From positions 1 to 14,821 of the forward strand of contig CANFIL010000019.1 in the NCBI GenBank assembly GCA_947447095.1: DNA of 14,821 nt, written 5' to 3'. The notes beneath the pieces are model-generated. The model searched no databases and was not told the origin of the DNA. It was given only the letters and a program-made list of their open reading frames with translations. The position numbers and the translations under genes are program-made. Below, one piece after another: positions 6,898 through 14,078 of the stretch (position 1 is its first letter; every line of letters starts with the position of its first letter). The DNA is from Actinomycetota bacterium. Its GTDB lineage: Bacteria; Actinomycetota; Actinomycetes; S36-B12; UBA5976.

Positions 6898-7302
6898 CTA
6901 TGACTCTTCTTGAATCCCGATTGACTTAATGGGAAGCGTGATTGTGTAGAGAAGACCAAGCAACGTACTAATACCTACGATGAGCCAGCGCAATGATGTG
7001 GCTTCACCAGGGCCGGAATAGGCAAACAGTGCGAATCCAAATTCTGTCAACAGACTGAAGATTGCGGCACGGCGAAATGTTGGATCACCAGCATGACGCG
7101 ACGTTGTGGCCTGGTGAATACCCAACGAAATGAGGACCAGCGAGGTCATACGACAAAGCCACTCGAGTTCGGGGCTGATAGCGATACCCAGTGCATCCAT
7201 GCATTCAGCTGGTCGAACGAGTAATGCCAAACCATTGATGATGAAGATAATCGCAGCAATAACCATCACGAGACGGCTGAAACGATACCTAGAGTTGCGC
7301 AC
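6898..7302 (-). CDS. Small four-helix membrane protein, function unknown
   Basis: I do not recognise this 134-residue protein. It has four hydrophobic segments at about residues 10-29, 51-65, 79-96 and 104-123, a positively charged N terminus (RNSRYRFSR) and short loops. It is therefore likely an inner-membrane protein with both ends in the cytoplasm. No catalytic motif stands out. The start is GTG at 7302, six bases behind a TACACT box, consistent with leaderless translation. It is followed after 50 bases by the P450 gene on the same strand, so the two may be co-transcribed. The palindrome between them suggests the P450 can also be controlled separately. Partnership with the P450 is only an inference from position. 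Confidence 0.8.
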   Translation of the reverse strand: MRNSRYRFSRLVMVIAAIIFIINGLALLVRPAECMDALGIAISPELEWLCRMTSLVLISLGIHQATTSRHAGDPTFRRAAIFSLLTEFGFALFAYSGPGEATSLRWLIVGISTLLGLLYTITLPIKSIGIQEES

Positions 7303-7308
7303 GGCTCA

Positions 7309-7314
7309 AGTGTA
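7309..7314 (-). promoter_or_regulatory. Candidate -10 box of the small membrane protein gene, leaderless
   Basis: The minus strand reads TACACT, ending six bases before the GTG at 7302, so the transcript would start essentially at the start codon. No Shine-Dalgarno is present and no clear -35 is visible. It shares the 70-base divergent region with the promoter of the fusion gene. Confidence 0.45.
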
Positions 7315-7360
7315 AAGGAACGAGGGATCGAAAGCCCGATCTGCCCCATTCAGTCGTGGC

Positions 7361-7366
7361 TAGCAT
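7361..7366 (+). promoter_or_regulatory. Candidate -10 box of the fusion gene, leaderless
   Basis: TAGCAT ends six bases before the ATG at 7373. The bases between are GGATAC and no Shine-Dalgarno precedes the ATG, so transcription most likely starts at the ATG itself. No convincing -35 is visible. Confidence 0.45.
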
Positions 7367-7372
7367 GGATAC

Positions 7373-10324
7373 ATGCAGCAGTCAGAAATTCTCGATCTCC
7401 TCAATGAGCACTACGGGATCACCGGCACTTGTGAGCAACTCAGTGGTGAACGAGATTTGAATTTCCGCGTTACTAGCGCATCTGGCAACTTCATCTTCAA
7501 AGTTCAGCAATCGGAAGAGGCTGAACTCATCGCATTCCAAAATGTCATCCTGCGAACTCTTGAGCACTCAAGTCTCCATGCACAACACGTCGTGGCCACA
7601 CGCAATGGTGCCGATAGTTTCACGCTGGCAGATGGTCGAGTATGCCGATTGCTGACTTGGATCGACGGTTCACTGTGGTCCAATCACAATGCACGTGACG
7701 AAGAACTTCTTGTCTCACTGGGCAGTGCTGTAGCCACGTTGGACGGGCAACTTGCTCGAGTTGATTTCACCCACGCGACATCGATTCTTGATCGGAAATT
7801 TGGGTGGAACTTTTTACAGACTGAACAACTTCTCGATTCACTGAAGCTCATCAGCGATTCCTCATTGCGAACGACTGTTAGCACGATTCTCAATCGAATC
7901 GTTTCGAAAACGTTGCCTGCGATGGACAAGCTCGATCAACAATTGATTCATAACGACGCAAACGACAACAACATCATCGTGGCTGGCAATGAAGTCAGCG
8001 CACTCATTGACTTCGGTGACGTCATTTTGGCTCCACGCATTTGCGGACTTGCTGTTGCTTGTGCGTACGCAATGACCGACCTTGAAGATCCCATTGCATC
8101 AATCGTTCCGATTGTTCGTGGATATCACCAGAGCTCGCCGCTTCATGAAGATGAACTTGAGTTTCTCTTTGATGCAATCGTTGCCCGCGTTGCAACCAGC
8201 ATCACTATGGCTGCAATTCAATCTGCAGCACAACCCGACAATGATTACCTCAACATCAGCCAAGAACATTTTCAGAAACTGATCAAGGTACTTGAAACGA
8301 CTTCACGCGACCTTAGCCATTACCGATTCCGTCACGCGTGTGGTTACGAAGCTGTCCCAACTAGTCGCGCAGTTCGTCAGTATCTAATGAGTGGCCGCGC
8401 AGTCACCGGCGATGTCGTATTTCCGCCGTTGGCGCAGGCGCCTAAGGTCTGGTTCGACTGGTCCATCAATAACGAAAACGCGCCAAAGACTAGTGATGAA
8501 ATAGCTGCGGCAATGAAGGACGTCGGCGCAGTACTTGCCATCGGTCATTACTGCGAAGACCGCAATGTTTATCAAGGGGACGCCTACGAAGTCGCCGGCG
8601 AGAATCGCCGCACTGTGCATCTTGGCGTCGATTTATTTGCACCAGCAGGAACTCCGGTCTATGCCGCCCTAGACGGAGTAGTCGAACTGTTCAATGACAA
8701 TTTCGCGCCACTGGATTACGGACCTGTCATCGTGTTGCGTCACGAGACAGATGAAGGCATTCCGTTCTGGACTCTCTATGGACATTTATCGCGACCATCA
8801 CTTGAACCACTTTTCATCGGAAAGCCAATCAAGGCCGGGGAACAAATCGCCACGATGGGTGAAGAATTTGAAAACGTTGGATGGGCTCCACACACTCACT
8901 TCCAACTACTGACAAGTTTGTGCGATATGGGTATCGACATCTATGGCGTCGCACCTTTGAATGAACTTGAAATGTGGCGCAGCATTTCGCCAAATCCCAA
9001 TTTGTGCTTAAAGATGGCTGAAGGAACTGACGCGCATGCACATTTGCGCAAGAAGGAACTTGTCAACGAGCGCAAGGTCGTACTGTCGCGCGCGCTGAGC
9101 TTGAATTTCAAATCACCGCTTGAAATCACCCGTGGCGAAGGCGCGTACTTATACGAACCCAATGGACGCAGTTATCTCGACTTGGTCAATAACGTTGCGC
9201 ACGTTGGACACAGCCATCCACGTGTAGTGGCCGCGGGCCAAAAACAAATGGCAATGTTGAACACAAATACGCGCTACATCAATCAAAATGCGATCGAATA
9301 CGCACGTGCACTCGCTAGCACATTCCCAGATCCACTCAGCGTGGTCTTCTTTGTTAATAGTGGAAGTGAAGCAAACGATCTTGCACTTCGCCTTGCGCGC
9401 GCACACACAAAAGCGCGCGGAATGTTGGTGCTCGATCATGCCTACCACGGACACATTTCAAGCATCATTGACATCAGTCCATACAAGTTCGCTCGCCGCG
9501 GTGGCGAAGGTCGACCTGATCATGTTCGGGTTGTTCCCACACCGGACGCATACAAAGGCATCCATCGCGGGCCAAATGCTGGCGCCGAATATGCCCGCGA
9601 ACTCCAAGCACAACTTGATGACCTTGGTCAACCACTATGTGCGTTCATCAGTGAGTCCATCGTTTCTACAGCCGGCCAGATCACGCTTGCCGACGGTTTC
9701 CTCAAGCAGGCGTACGACATCGTTCATGCTGCCGGCGGCGTGTGCATCGCTGACGAAGTTCAAATTGGTATGGGTCGCGTCGGCGATCATTTCTGGGGAT
9801 TTGAACTCCATGGCGTGACACCTGACATTGTCACCATGGGAAAGCCGATCGGAAACGGGCATCCGCTTGCAGCTGTGGCAACAACACCAGAGATCGCACA
9901 ATCATTCCTCAACGGCATGGAGTACTTCAACACCTTCGGTGGCAATCCAGTGTCTGCCGCAATCGGTCAGTCGGTCTTGGACGTCATCGCAGATCAGCAT
10001 CTCCAGGCAAATGCCCGGGCCATGGGAAATTATTTGATGAATAGTGTTCGCGAACTAAGCACGGACATTGAGTTCATCGGAGATGTACGTGGCAGCGGAC
10101 TATTCATCGGCGTTGAATTTGTTACTGATCGAGAGTCACAAAATCCAGCCACTGAGATGACGAGCAATTTGATGGAATTCGCTCGAGAGCGTGGTGTTTT
10201 CTTATCCTGTGACGGTCCCGGCAACAACGTGTTAAAGATCAAGCCGCCACTGGTTGTGGACCAATCAGATATCGACTTATTCCTAGCCGTACTTGCAGAC
10301 GGTTTACGAGCTGCGCGAAGTTAA
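7373..10324 (+). CDS. Three-domain fusion: APH-type kinase, M23 peptidase domain, class III aminotransferase/phospholyase
   Basis: This 983-residue protein joins three apparently intact modules in one frame. Residues 1-340 are an aminoglycoside-phosphotransferase-fold kinase: the ATP-site Lys in FIFKV (K43), the catalytic HNDANDNN (H193, D195, N200) and the metal-binding IDFGD (213-216). Residues about 385-530 are an M23/LytM peptidase domain: HLGVD (H416, D420), YGHLS (H471) and HTHFQ (H507, H509), all ligands present. Residues about 560-983 are a fold-type I PLP enzyme: SGSEAND (663-669), DHAYHGH (688-694), ADEVQ (793-797, D794), the PLP lysine K824 in MGKPIGNG, and FNTFGGNP. The nearest known kinase and lyase pair is hydroxylysine kinase (AGPHD1) with the phosphohydroxylysine/phosphoethanolamine ammonia-phospholyases (AGXT2L), so it probably phosphorylates a small amino alcohol and then eliminates phosphate and ammonia. 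No signal peptide; the M23 role is unclear. The substrate is unknown. Confidence 0.9.
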   Translation: MQQSEILDLLNEHYGITGTCEQLSGERDLNFRVTSASGNFIFKVQQSEEAELIAFQNVILRTLEHSSLHAQHVVATRNGADSFTLADGRVCRLLTWIDGSLWSNHNARDEELLVSLGSAVATLDGQLARVDFTHATSILDRKFGWNFLQTEQLLDSLKLISDSSLRTTVSTILNRIVSKTLPAMDKLDQQLIHNDANDNNIIVAGNEVSALIDFGDVILAPRICGLAVACAYAMTDLEDPIASIVPIVRGYHQSSPLHEDELEFLFDAIVARVATSITMAAIQSAAQPDNDYLNISQEHFQKLIKVLETTSRDLSHYRFRHACGYEAVPTSRAVRQYLMSGRAVTGDVVFPPLAQAPKVWFDWSINNENAPKTSDEIAAAMKDVGAVLAIGHYCEDRNVYQGDAYEVAGENRRTVHLGVDLFAPAGTPVYAALDGVVELFNDNFAPLDYGPVIVLRHETDEGIPFWTLYGHLSRPSLEPLFIGKPIKAGEQIATMGEEFENVGWAPHTHFQLLTSLCDMGIDIYGVAPLNELEMWRSISPNPNLCLKMAEGTDAHAHLRKKELVNERKVVLSRALSLNFKSPLEITRGEGAYLYEPNGRSYLDLVNNVAHVGHSHPRVVAAGQKQMAMLNTNTRYINQNAIEYARALASTFPDPLSVVFFVNSGSEANDLALRLARAHTKARGMLVLDHAYHGHISSIIDISPYKFARRGGEGRPDHVRVVPTPDAYKGIHRGPNAGAEYARELQAQLDDLGQPLCAFISESIVSTAGQITLADGFLKQAYDIVHAAGGVCIADEVQIGMGRVGDHFWGFELHGVTPDIVTMGKPIGNGHPLAAVATTPEIAQSFLNGMEYFNTFGGNPVSAAIGQSVLDVIADQHLQANARAMGNYLMNSVRELSTDIEFIGDVRGSGLFIGVEFVTDRESQNPATEMTSNLMEFARERGVFLSCDGPGNNVLKIKPPLVVDQSDIDLFLAVLADGLRAARS

Positions 10325-11167
10325 ACCAGCCTGACGCAACATATCATCGGATGCTGCTGTTCCTGGCTTAGGTGCAAGAACATTACGAGCAGGGCATGCT
10401 TCTTGGTAGGCACAATAATCGCACAGTCGCTGCACTTTGGCATCCCAGGCTGACGCTTCAATATCATTTTCTGACCCATCGCGCATCACAGCGAGTTTGT
10501 CGCCCATGGACAACATCACAGTCTGATCAACAGGACGACGCACAACTTCTTTAGCGTTCAAGAAAATGAGTTCGACTTCATCGACATCAATGTCATGTTG
10601 CAACTTAAACGCCAACGCATACAAATATGGCTGAGAAAGCTTGTCATCGATATAACGACCCGGGCTCTTGCCAGTTTTGTAATCGGTGACGCGATTCATG
10701 TCATCTTGGGTAAAACGGTCGACCTTGCCGAAGAAGTTCACGCCGTTGACTTCAACATTGAGTTCCATTTCGAGATGGTTGGGGTCAACAACAACTTCTT
10801 GCGGATTTTCAAGAACAAATAGATTCTCAATAGCATCGCGAATCTGTGTCTTCATCGAATTGTCATTTTCAAATGGGCGATATTCACTCATCTGAAGCAT
10901 TCGTGGACCATGTTCGCGAAGGAGTTCAACCGCACGCTCAACTGATCGTTCTTCATTAGGGAGTCGATACAAATGCTCGACGACTTCGTGCGTAATCGAT
11001 CCACAAGCTAAAGCGGCAGTTGGTGGCTCACGCCAACCCCCAAGATACGAGAAGTAAAACTTCAACCCACATTGCTGATACAACGCCATTTGCGAATACG
11101 AAACACGTCGAGGCAACGTGGCATGTGGACGTTGATCAACGTCAATTCGCAACACTTTGTCCGCCAT
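10304..11167 (-). CDS. RecB/Cas4-like PD-(D/E)XK nuclease with Fe-S cysteines
   Basis: This stand-alone nuclease has 287 residues from the ATG at 11167. One cysteine lies near the N terminus (C33, YQQCGLKFYF) and three near the C terminus (C249, C252, C258 in LCDYCAYQEACPA). This is the CXnCXXCX5C layout that holds a [4Fe-4S] cluster in AddB and Cas4. The catalytic core shows H60 (GSITHEVVEHLY), D150 (GKVDRF), D162-x-K164 (TDYKTGK) and the Q-x3-Y element QPYLYAL. The preferred ATG has AAAGG seven bases upstream; ATG at 11170 and TTG at 11173 are in-frame alternatives. It is widespread in actinobacteria as a RecB-family exonuclease of unclear role. No cas1, cas2 or repeat array is near, so Cas4 is unlikely. 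Its 3' end overlaps the fusion gene tail to tail by 21 bases. Confidence 0.88.
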   Translation of the reverse strand: MADKVLRIDVDQRPHATLPRRVSYSQMALYQQCGLKFYFSYLGGWREPPTAALACGSITHEVVEHLYRLPNEERSVERAVELLREHGPRMLQMSEYRPFENDNSMKTQIRDAIENLFVLENPQEVVVDPNHLEMELNVEVNGVNFFGKVDRFTQDDMNRVTDYKTGKSPGRYIDDKLSQPYLYALAFKLQHDIDVDEVELIFLNAKEVVRRPVDQTVMLSMGDKLAVMRDGSENDIEASAWDAKVQRLCDYCAYQEACPARNVLAPKPGTAASDDMLRQAGLTSRSS

Positions 11168-11191
11168 CATCAATCCTTTGGTTGTGCCCTA

Positions 11192-11209
11192 CGGTACTCG
11201 CGATTACCG
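11192..11209. promoter_or_regulatory. Near-perfect palindrome upstream of the nuclease gene
   Basis: This 18-base sequence has CGGTA and TACCG outer arms around TCGCGA; eight of nine base pairs match and one pair is mismatched. It lies 25-42 bases before the nuclease start, inside the 60-base gap to the S58 peptidase gene, where an operator could act. Contiguous palindromes of this quality should occur about once or twice per 15 kb by chance, so position is the main support. Confidence 0.25.
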
Positions 11210-11227
11210 ACAATCTGTGGTGATTGA

Positions 11228-12361
11228 CTACTTATTTAAGTGTGAAAGTCTTTCTTGTACTAAATGATGGGGTAGCCCATGGCTGACATTGCCATCTCGG
11301 CCAACCATGGTGTCGTTGCTAATTAATGCATTGATGACAGCTTCTTCGACAGATTGGACAACCGCGGTATAAAACGCGTCCATGAAGTTCCAAGGAACAA
11401 AGTCCAATTTTCGCAACGATGCGTCAGCGCGACGCGTTGTTGGAAAGCCGCTACTCAGTTCACCGGCTCCTGCCGTTGAGAATGCCAGAAAGATGTCACC
11501 GCTGAAATGTCCACCTGCTGTTCCTGTTCGTGCCAGTCCGAGTGGTACACGTCGCGCAAGTGCGCGGCATTGGTCCGGCAACATCGGCGCATCCGTGGCA
11601 ATGATTGCGATGACGGAACCTGCACCGCCCGGAACCGATCGTGATCGATCAGTGGTGATCCAGCCTGGCTCGTCCATGGGATTAGGAACATCAAGGTCCC
11701 CCATTGGCACGCCTGCGATTCGAAGTTCCGATCGATCTCCAAAGTTGCATTGAAGAAACGTAGCTACGGTGTACTCAGTTCCTCCGAAATGCACATGTCG
11801 CGACGATGTTCCATTACCACCCTTAAAGCCGTAACAATTCATTCCGGTGCCGCCACCATGAGAACCTTCAGCGACAGGTCCGCCGGTTGCCGATTCAATC
11901 GCGGTGATCGTGTGTTCGATTGTCACGTGCGGACCATTGATGTCGTTCAAGTACCCATCCCACGTTTCCGCAACGACTGGGAGAAGCCATTCGATAGCCG
12001 CTTCGGGATGGTGTTTCTTTGTCCACTCGATCACACCACGATGCACGGTGCCAACTGCATGCGTATTAGTAATCATGATCGGCCCAGCGAGGCCACCGGT
12101 TTCCGCAATCCAATGGGAGCCGGTCATCTCGCCGTTGCCGTTGAGTGAATATATGCCGGCCGGGATAGCGTCACGTGTTTGCTCAGCACCAACAGGGAGA
12201 ATTGCGGTGACTCCTGTACGAACTGGGCCGTGATCGGCCACTAGAGGTCCATCGCCAGAGACAAGCGTCACCATGCCAACTTCAACACCTGGCACATCCG
12301 TGATCGCATTCAACGGACCGGGGGTTCCTTCGAACGGGATTCCAAGTTCACGAGCGCGCAC
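11228..12361 (-). CDS. S58 (DmpA-type) self-processing aminopeptidase
   Basis: This is an Ntn-fold P1-family peptidase of 377 residues from the GTG at 12361. The family is made as a proenzyme that cuts itself before a Ser, which becomes the N-terminal nucleophile. Here that site is G248-S249 in PGGAGSVIAI, almost the same numbering as G249-S250 of Ochrobactrum DmpA. The N terminus RARELGIPFEG..PGPLNAITDVPGV, TNTHAVGTVHRG and SGDIFLAFST are family blocks. Members release N-terminal D- or L-amino acids or beta-amino acids from short peptides; the specificity here is unknown. No signal peptide is present, so it is cytoplasmic. An upstream in-frame GTG at 12382 would add seven residues, but AGGTGG sits five bases before 12361. 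It follows menD after 79 bases and precedes the nuclease by 60 bases. Confidence 0.9.
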   Translation of the reverse strand: MRARELGIPFEGTPGPLNAITDVPGVEVGMVTLVSGDGPLVADHGPVRTGVTAILPVGAEQTRDAIPAGIYSLNGNGEMTGSHWIAETGGLAGPIMITNTHAVGTVHRGVIEWTKKHHPEAAIEWLLPVVAETWDGYLNDINGPHVTIEHTITAIESATGGPVAEGSHGGGTGMNCYGFKGGNGTSSRHVHFGGTEYTVATFLQCNFGDRSELRIAGVPMGDLDVPNPMDEPGWITTDRSRSVPGGAGSVIAIIATDAPMLPDQCRALARRVPLGLARTGTAGGHFSGDIFLAFSTAGAGELSSGFPTTRRADASLRKLDFVPWNFMDAFYTAVVQSVEEAVINALISNDTMVGRDGNVSHGLPHHLVQERLSHLNK

Positions 12362-12366
12362 AACAA

Positions 12367-12372
12367 CCACCT
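12367..12372 (-). promoter_or_regulatory. Shine-Dalgarno that fixes the S58 peptidase start
   Basis: The minus strand reads AGGTGG with five bases to the GTG at 12361. The alternative GTG at 12382 lies upstream of this element and has no ribosome site of its own. The family N terminus also aligns best with the inner start. Confidence 0.6.
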
Positions 12373-12440
12373 TATTTAGCACATTATGAGTTTCAGACTA
12401 GTCGCAGAAAACTTCTCATACACAAGTACTTAATGACTTC

Positions 12441-14078
12441 CTAGCGATTAACAGCCTCGGTCACTTCATCGCGGATGCGTTTAATCAGAGTGTTTTCGTC
12501 AGCCCGATTTCCTGTGGTGCACACGATTACACTGACACCACCAATGCGATCGGCCATTTCTAGCGCGCGTGATAATTCATCGCGCGTGGTGACTCGCTTT
12601 GCTGGCACTCCAAGCGATTCCGCAATCACCCAGAGGTCGCGACCATGTGGCGTACCGAAAACTTGCTCGTAATGCGCAGCGTATGCGGGTGCGCCTTGTT
12701 CAAGTTGGCTAAAGATTCCGCTTCCATCGTTGTCCAGCACAACAATGGTGAGATTAGGTCGTGGCTGACCGTCGGCAACATTCAAGCCACCCATGTCGTG
12801 CAAGAAAGCTACATCACCAATCAGCAGGTACGAGTTTGCTTGCGCAGTACACGCAATTCCCCATGCCGTGGAGATCAGACCATCAATGCCATTAGCACCA
12901 CGATTACCTAACGTGCGCACGCCAGAACGCGATGGTGCAAATGCCTCAATGTGGCGAACTGGCCATGATGCCGAAATCGTCATCGTCGCCTCGTCACTCA
13001 CGTGATTCCACAGTTGAACTGCGGCACTCGGGCCAGTAAGAGTTTGAGTCGAAAGATGAGCTGACACAATTTTCGCTGCTTGGGCATCAGCATCGCGCCA
13101 TGCACTGAGCCATTCGGCGTCAACGATGTTTTTTGCGCGGGGGACGCAGTTCAATATTTTTTGTGCGGTGGCAAATGCATCAGGAGTTTCGGGGCCATCA
13201 CTATCCAGATGAACCGCAATGTGTGATGAAGTTGTTTGCAACAACTTTCCGGTGACCCGTGAAAGACCAACTGCACCGAACGAAATCACCATGTCAGGAG
13301 TTGGCATTGAATCGACAATAAGAACTCCATGCGAAAGTGCGTTCGTAGCGCCATGAACATTTGCAGTCGATTCCCAAATGATTGGCCATCCGAGTTCAGC
13401 AGCTAGTTCCGCAATTGCACACGTTGCTTCACGATCGTTAACATCGCCAACTAATAGGACTCCACGCGATGGGACATCTAGTTCTGCCGGAATCGAGTCG
13501 GATGCACCTAACGTGACTTCATGTGATCCACGTGTTGGCGTCCAATTGGCATCATCGGGCATGAGTGGCAGCGCGAATTGCACGTTCAGATGAATAGGGC
13601 CGCGATGAGCCAAAGGTGTCGTGAAAATACTTGCGAGCACGTGATCGACGTTGTCCTCGAGGGCAAGGTCAGCATGTCCCCCACTAGCGAATTCACCAAA
13701 GATGTCTGCTTGTGCGATTGTTTGTGGTGCGCGATGACCGCGCGAAGCTTCAGGACGATCGGCGGCAAGCACAACGAGTGGAACGCCTGAGTAATGTGCT
13801 TCGACGACTGCTGGCAACAGATTTGCCACTGCCGAGCCCGATGTCACAACTACAGGAACTGGTTTACCGCTTGCCTTGGCTAACCCGAGTGCCAAGAATC
13901 CGGCATCGCGTTCGTCAATGCGCACATGAAGCGTTACGTTTTTGTTCGCCGCAGCCTGAGCGAATGCATAACTCAGTGGAGCTGACCGCGACCCAGGAGC
14001 CACAACGACGTGTTCGATTCCTGCATCAAGCAGCCATTCCACAATCGAGCGCGCGGTTTTCGTCGATGGATTAGTCAT
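12441..14078 (-). CDS. menD: 2-succinyl-5-enolpyruvyl-6-hydroxy-3-cyclohexene-1-carboxylate synthase
   Basis: This 545-residue thiamine-diphosphate enzyme adds a succinic semialdehyde unit from 2-oxoglutarate to isochorismate, releasing CO2, in the second step of menaquinone synthesis. The N-terminal ThDP half shows VVAPGSRSAPL (25-35), RIDERDAGFLALGLAKASG with the cofactor-activating E56, TSGSAVANLLPA (79-90) and ADRPEASRG (106-114). The C-terminal half shows NRGANGIDG (392-400), the diphosphate/Mg motif GDVAFLHDMGGL (421-432) and DNDGSGIFSQLEQGAP (449-464). The end resembles mycobacterial MenD. The ATG overlaps the menC stop as ATGA and has GAGAGGCGG about 8 bases upstream inside menC. MenF, the supplier of isochorismate, is about 7 kb away. 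Confidence 0.95.
   Translation of the reverse strand: MTNPSTKTARSIVEWLLDAGIEHVVVAPGSRSAPLSYAFAQAAANKNVTLHVRIDERDAGFLALGLAKASGKPVPVVVTSGSAVANLLPAVVEAHYSGVPLVVLAADRPEASRGHRAPQTIAQADIFGEFASGGHADLALEDNVDHVLASIFTTPLAHRGPIHLNVQFALPLMPDDANWTPTRGSHEVTLGASDSIPAELDVPSRGVLLVGDVNDREATCAIAELAAELGWPIIWESTANVHGATNALSHGVLIVDSMPTPDMVISFGAVGLSRVTGKLLQTTSSHIAVHLDSDGPETPDAFATAQKILNCVPRAKNIVDAEWLSAWRDADAQAAKIVSAHLSTQTLTGPSAAVQLWNHVSDEATMTISASWPVRHIEAFAPSRSGVRTLGNRGANGIDGLISTAWGIACTAQANSYLLIGDVAFLHDMGGLNVADGQPRPNLTIVVLDNDGSGIFSQLEQGAPAYAAHYEQVFGTPHGRDLWVIAESLGVPAKRVTTRDELSRALEMADRIGGVSVIVCTTGNRADENTLIKRIRDEVTEAVNR

Noticed and set aside
9288..9818. A 176-codon open frame on the plus strand within the PLP domain of the fusion gene
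   Set aside because: It lies wholly inside a protein with clear conserved motifs in another frame, and its own translation shows no domain or sensible composition.
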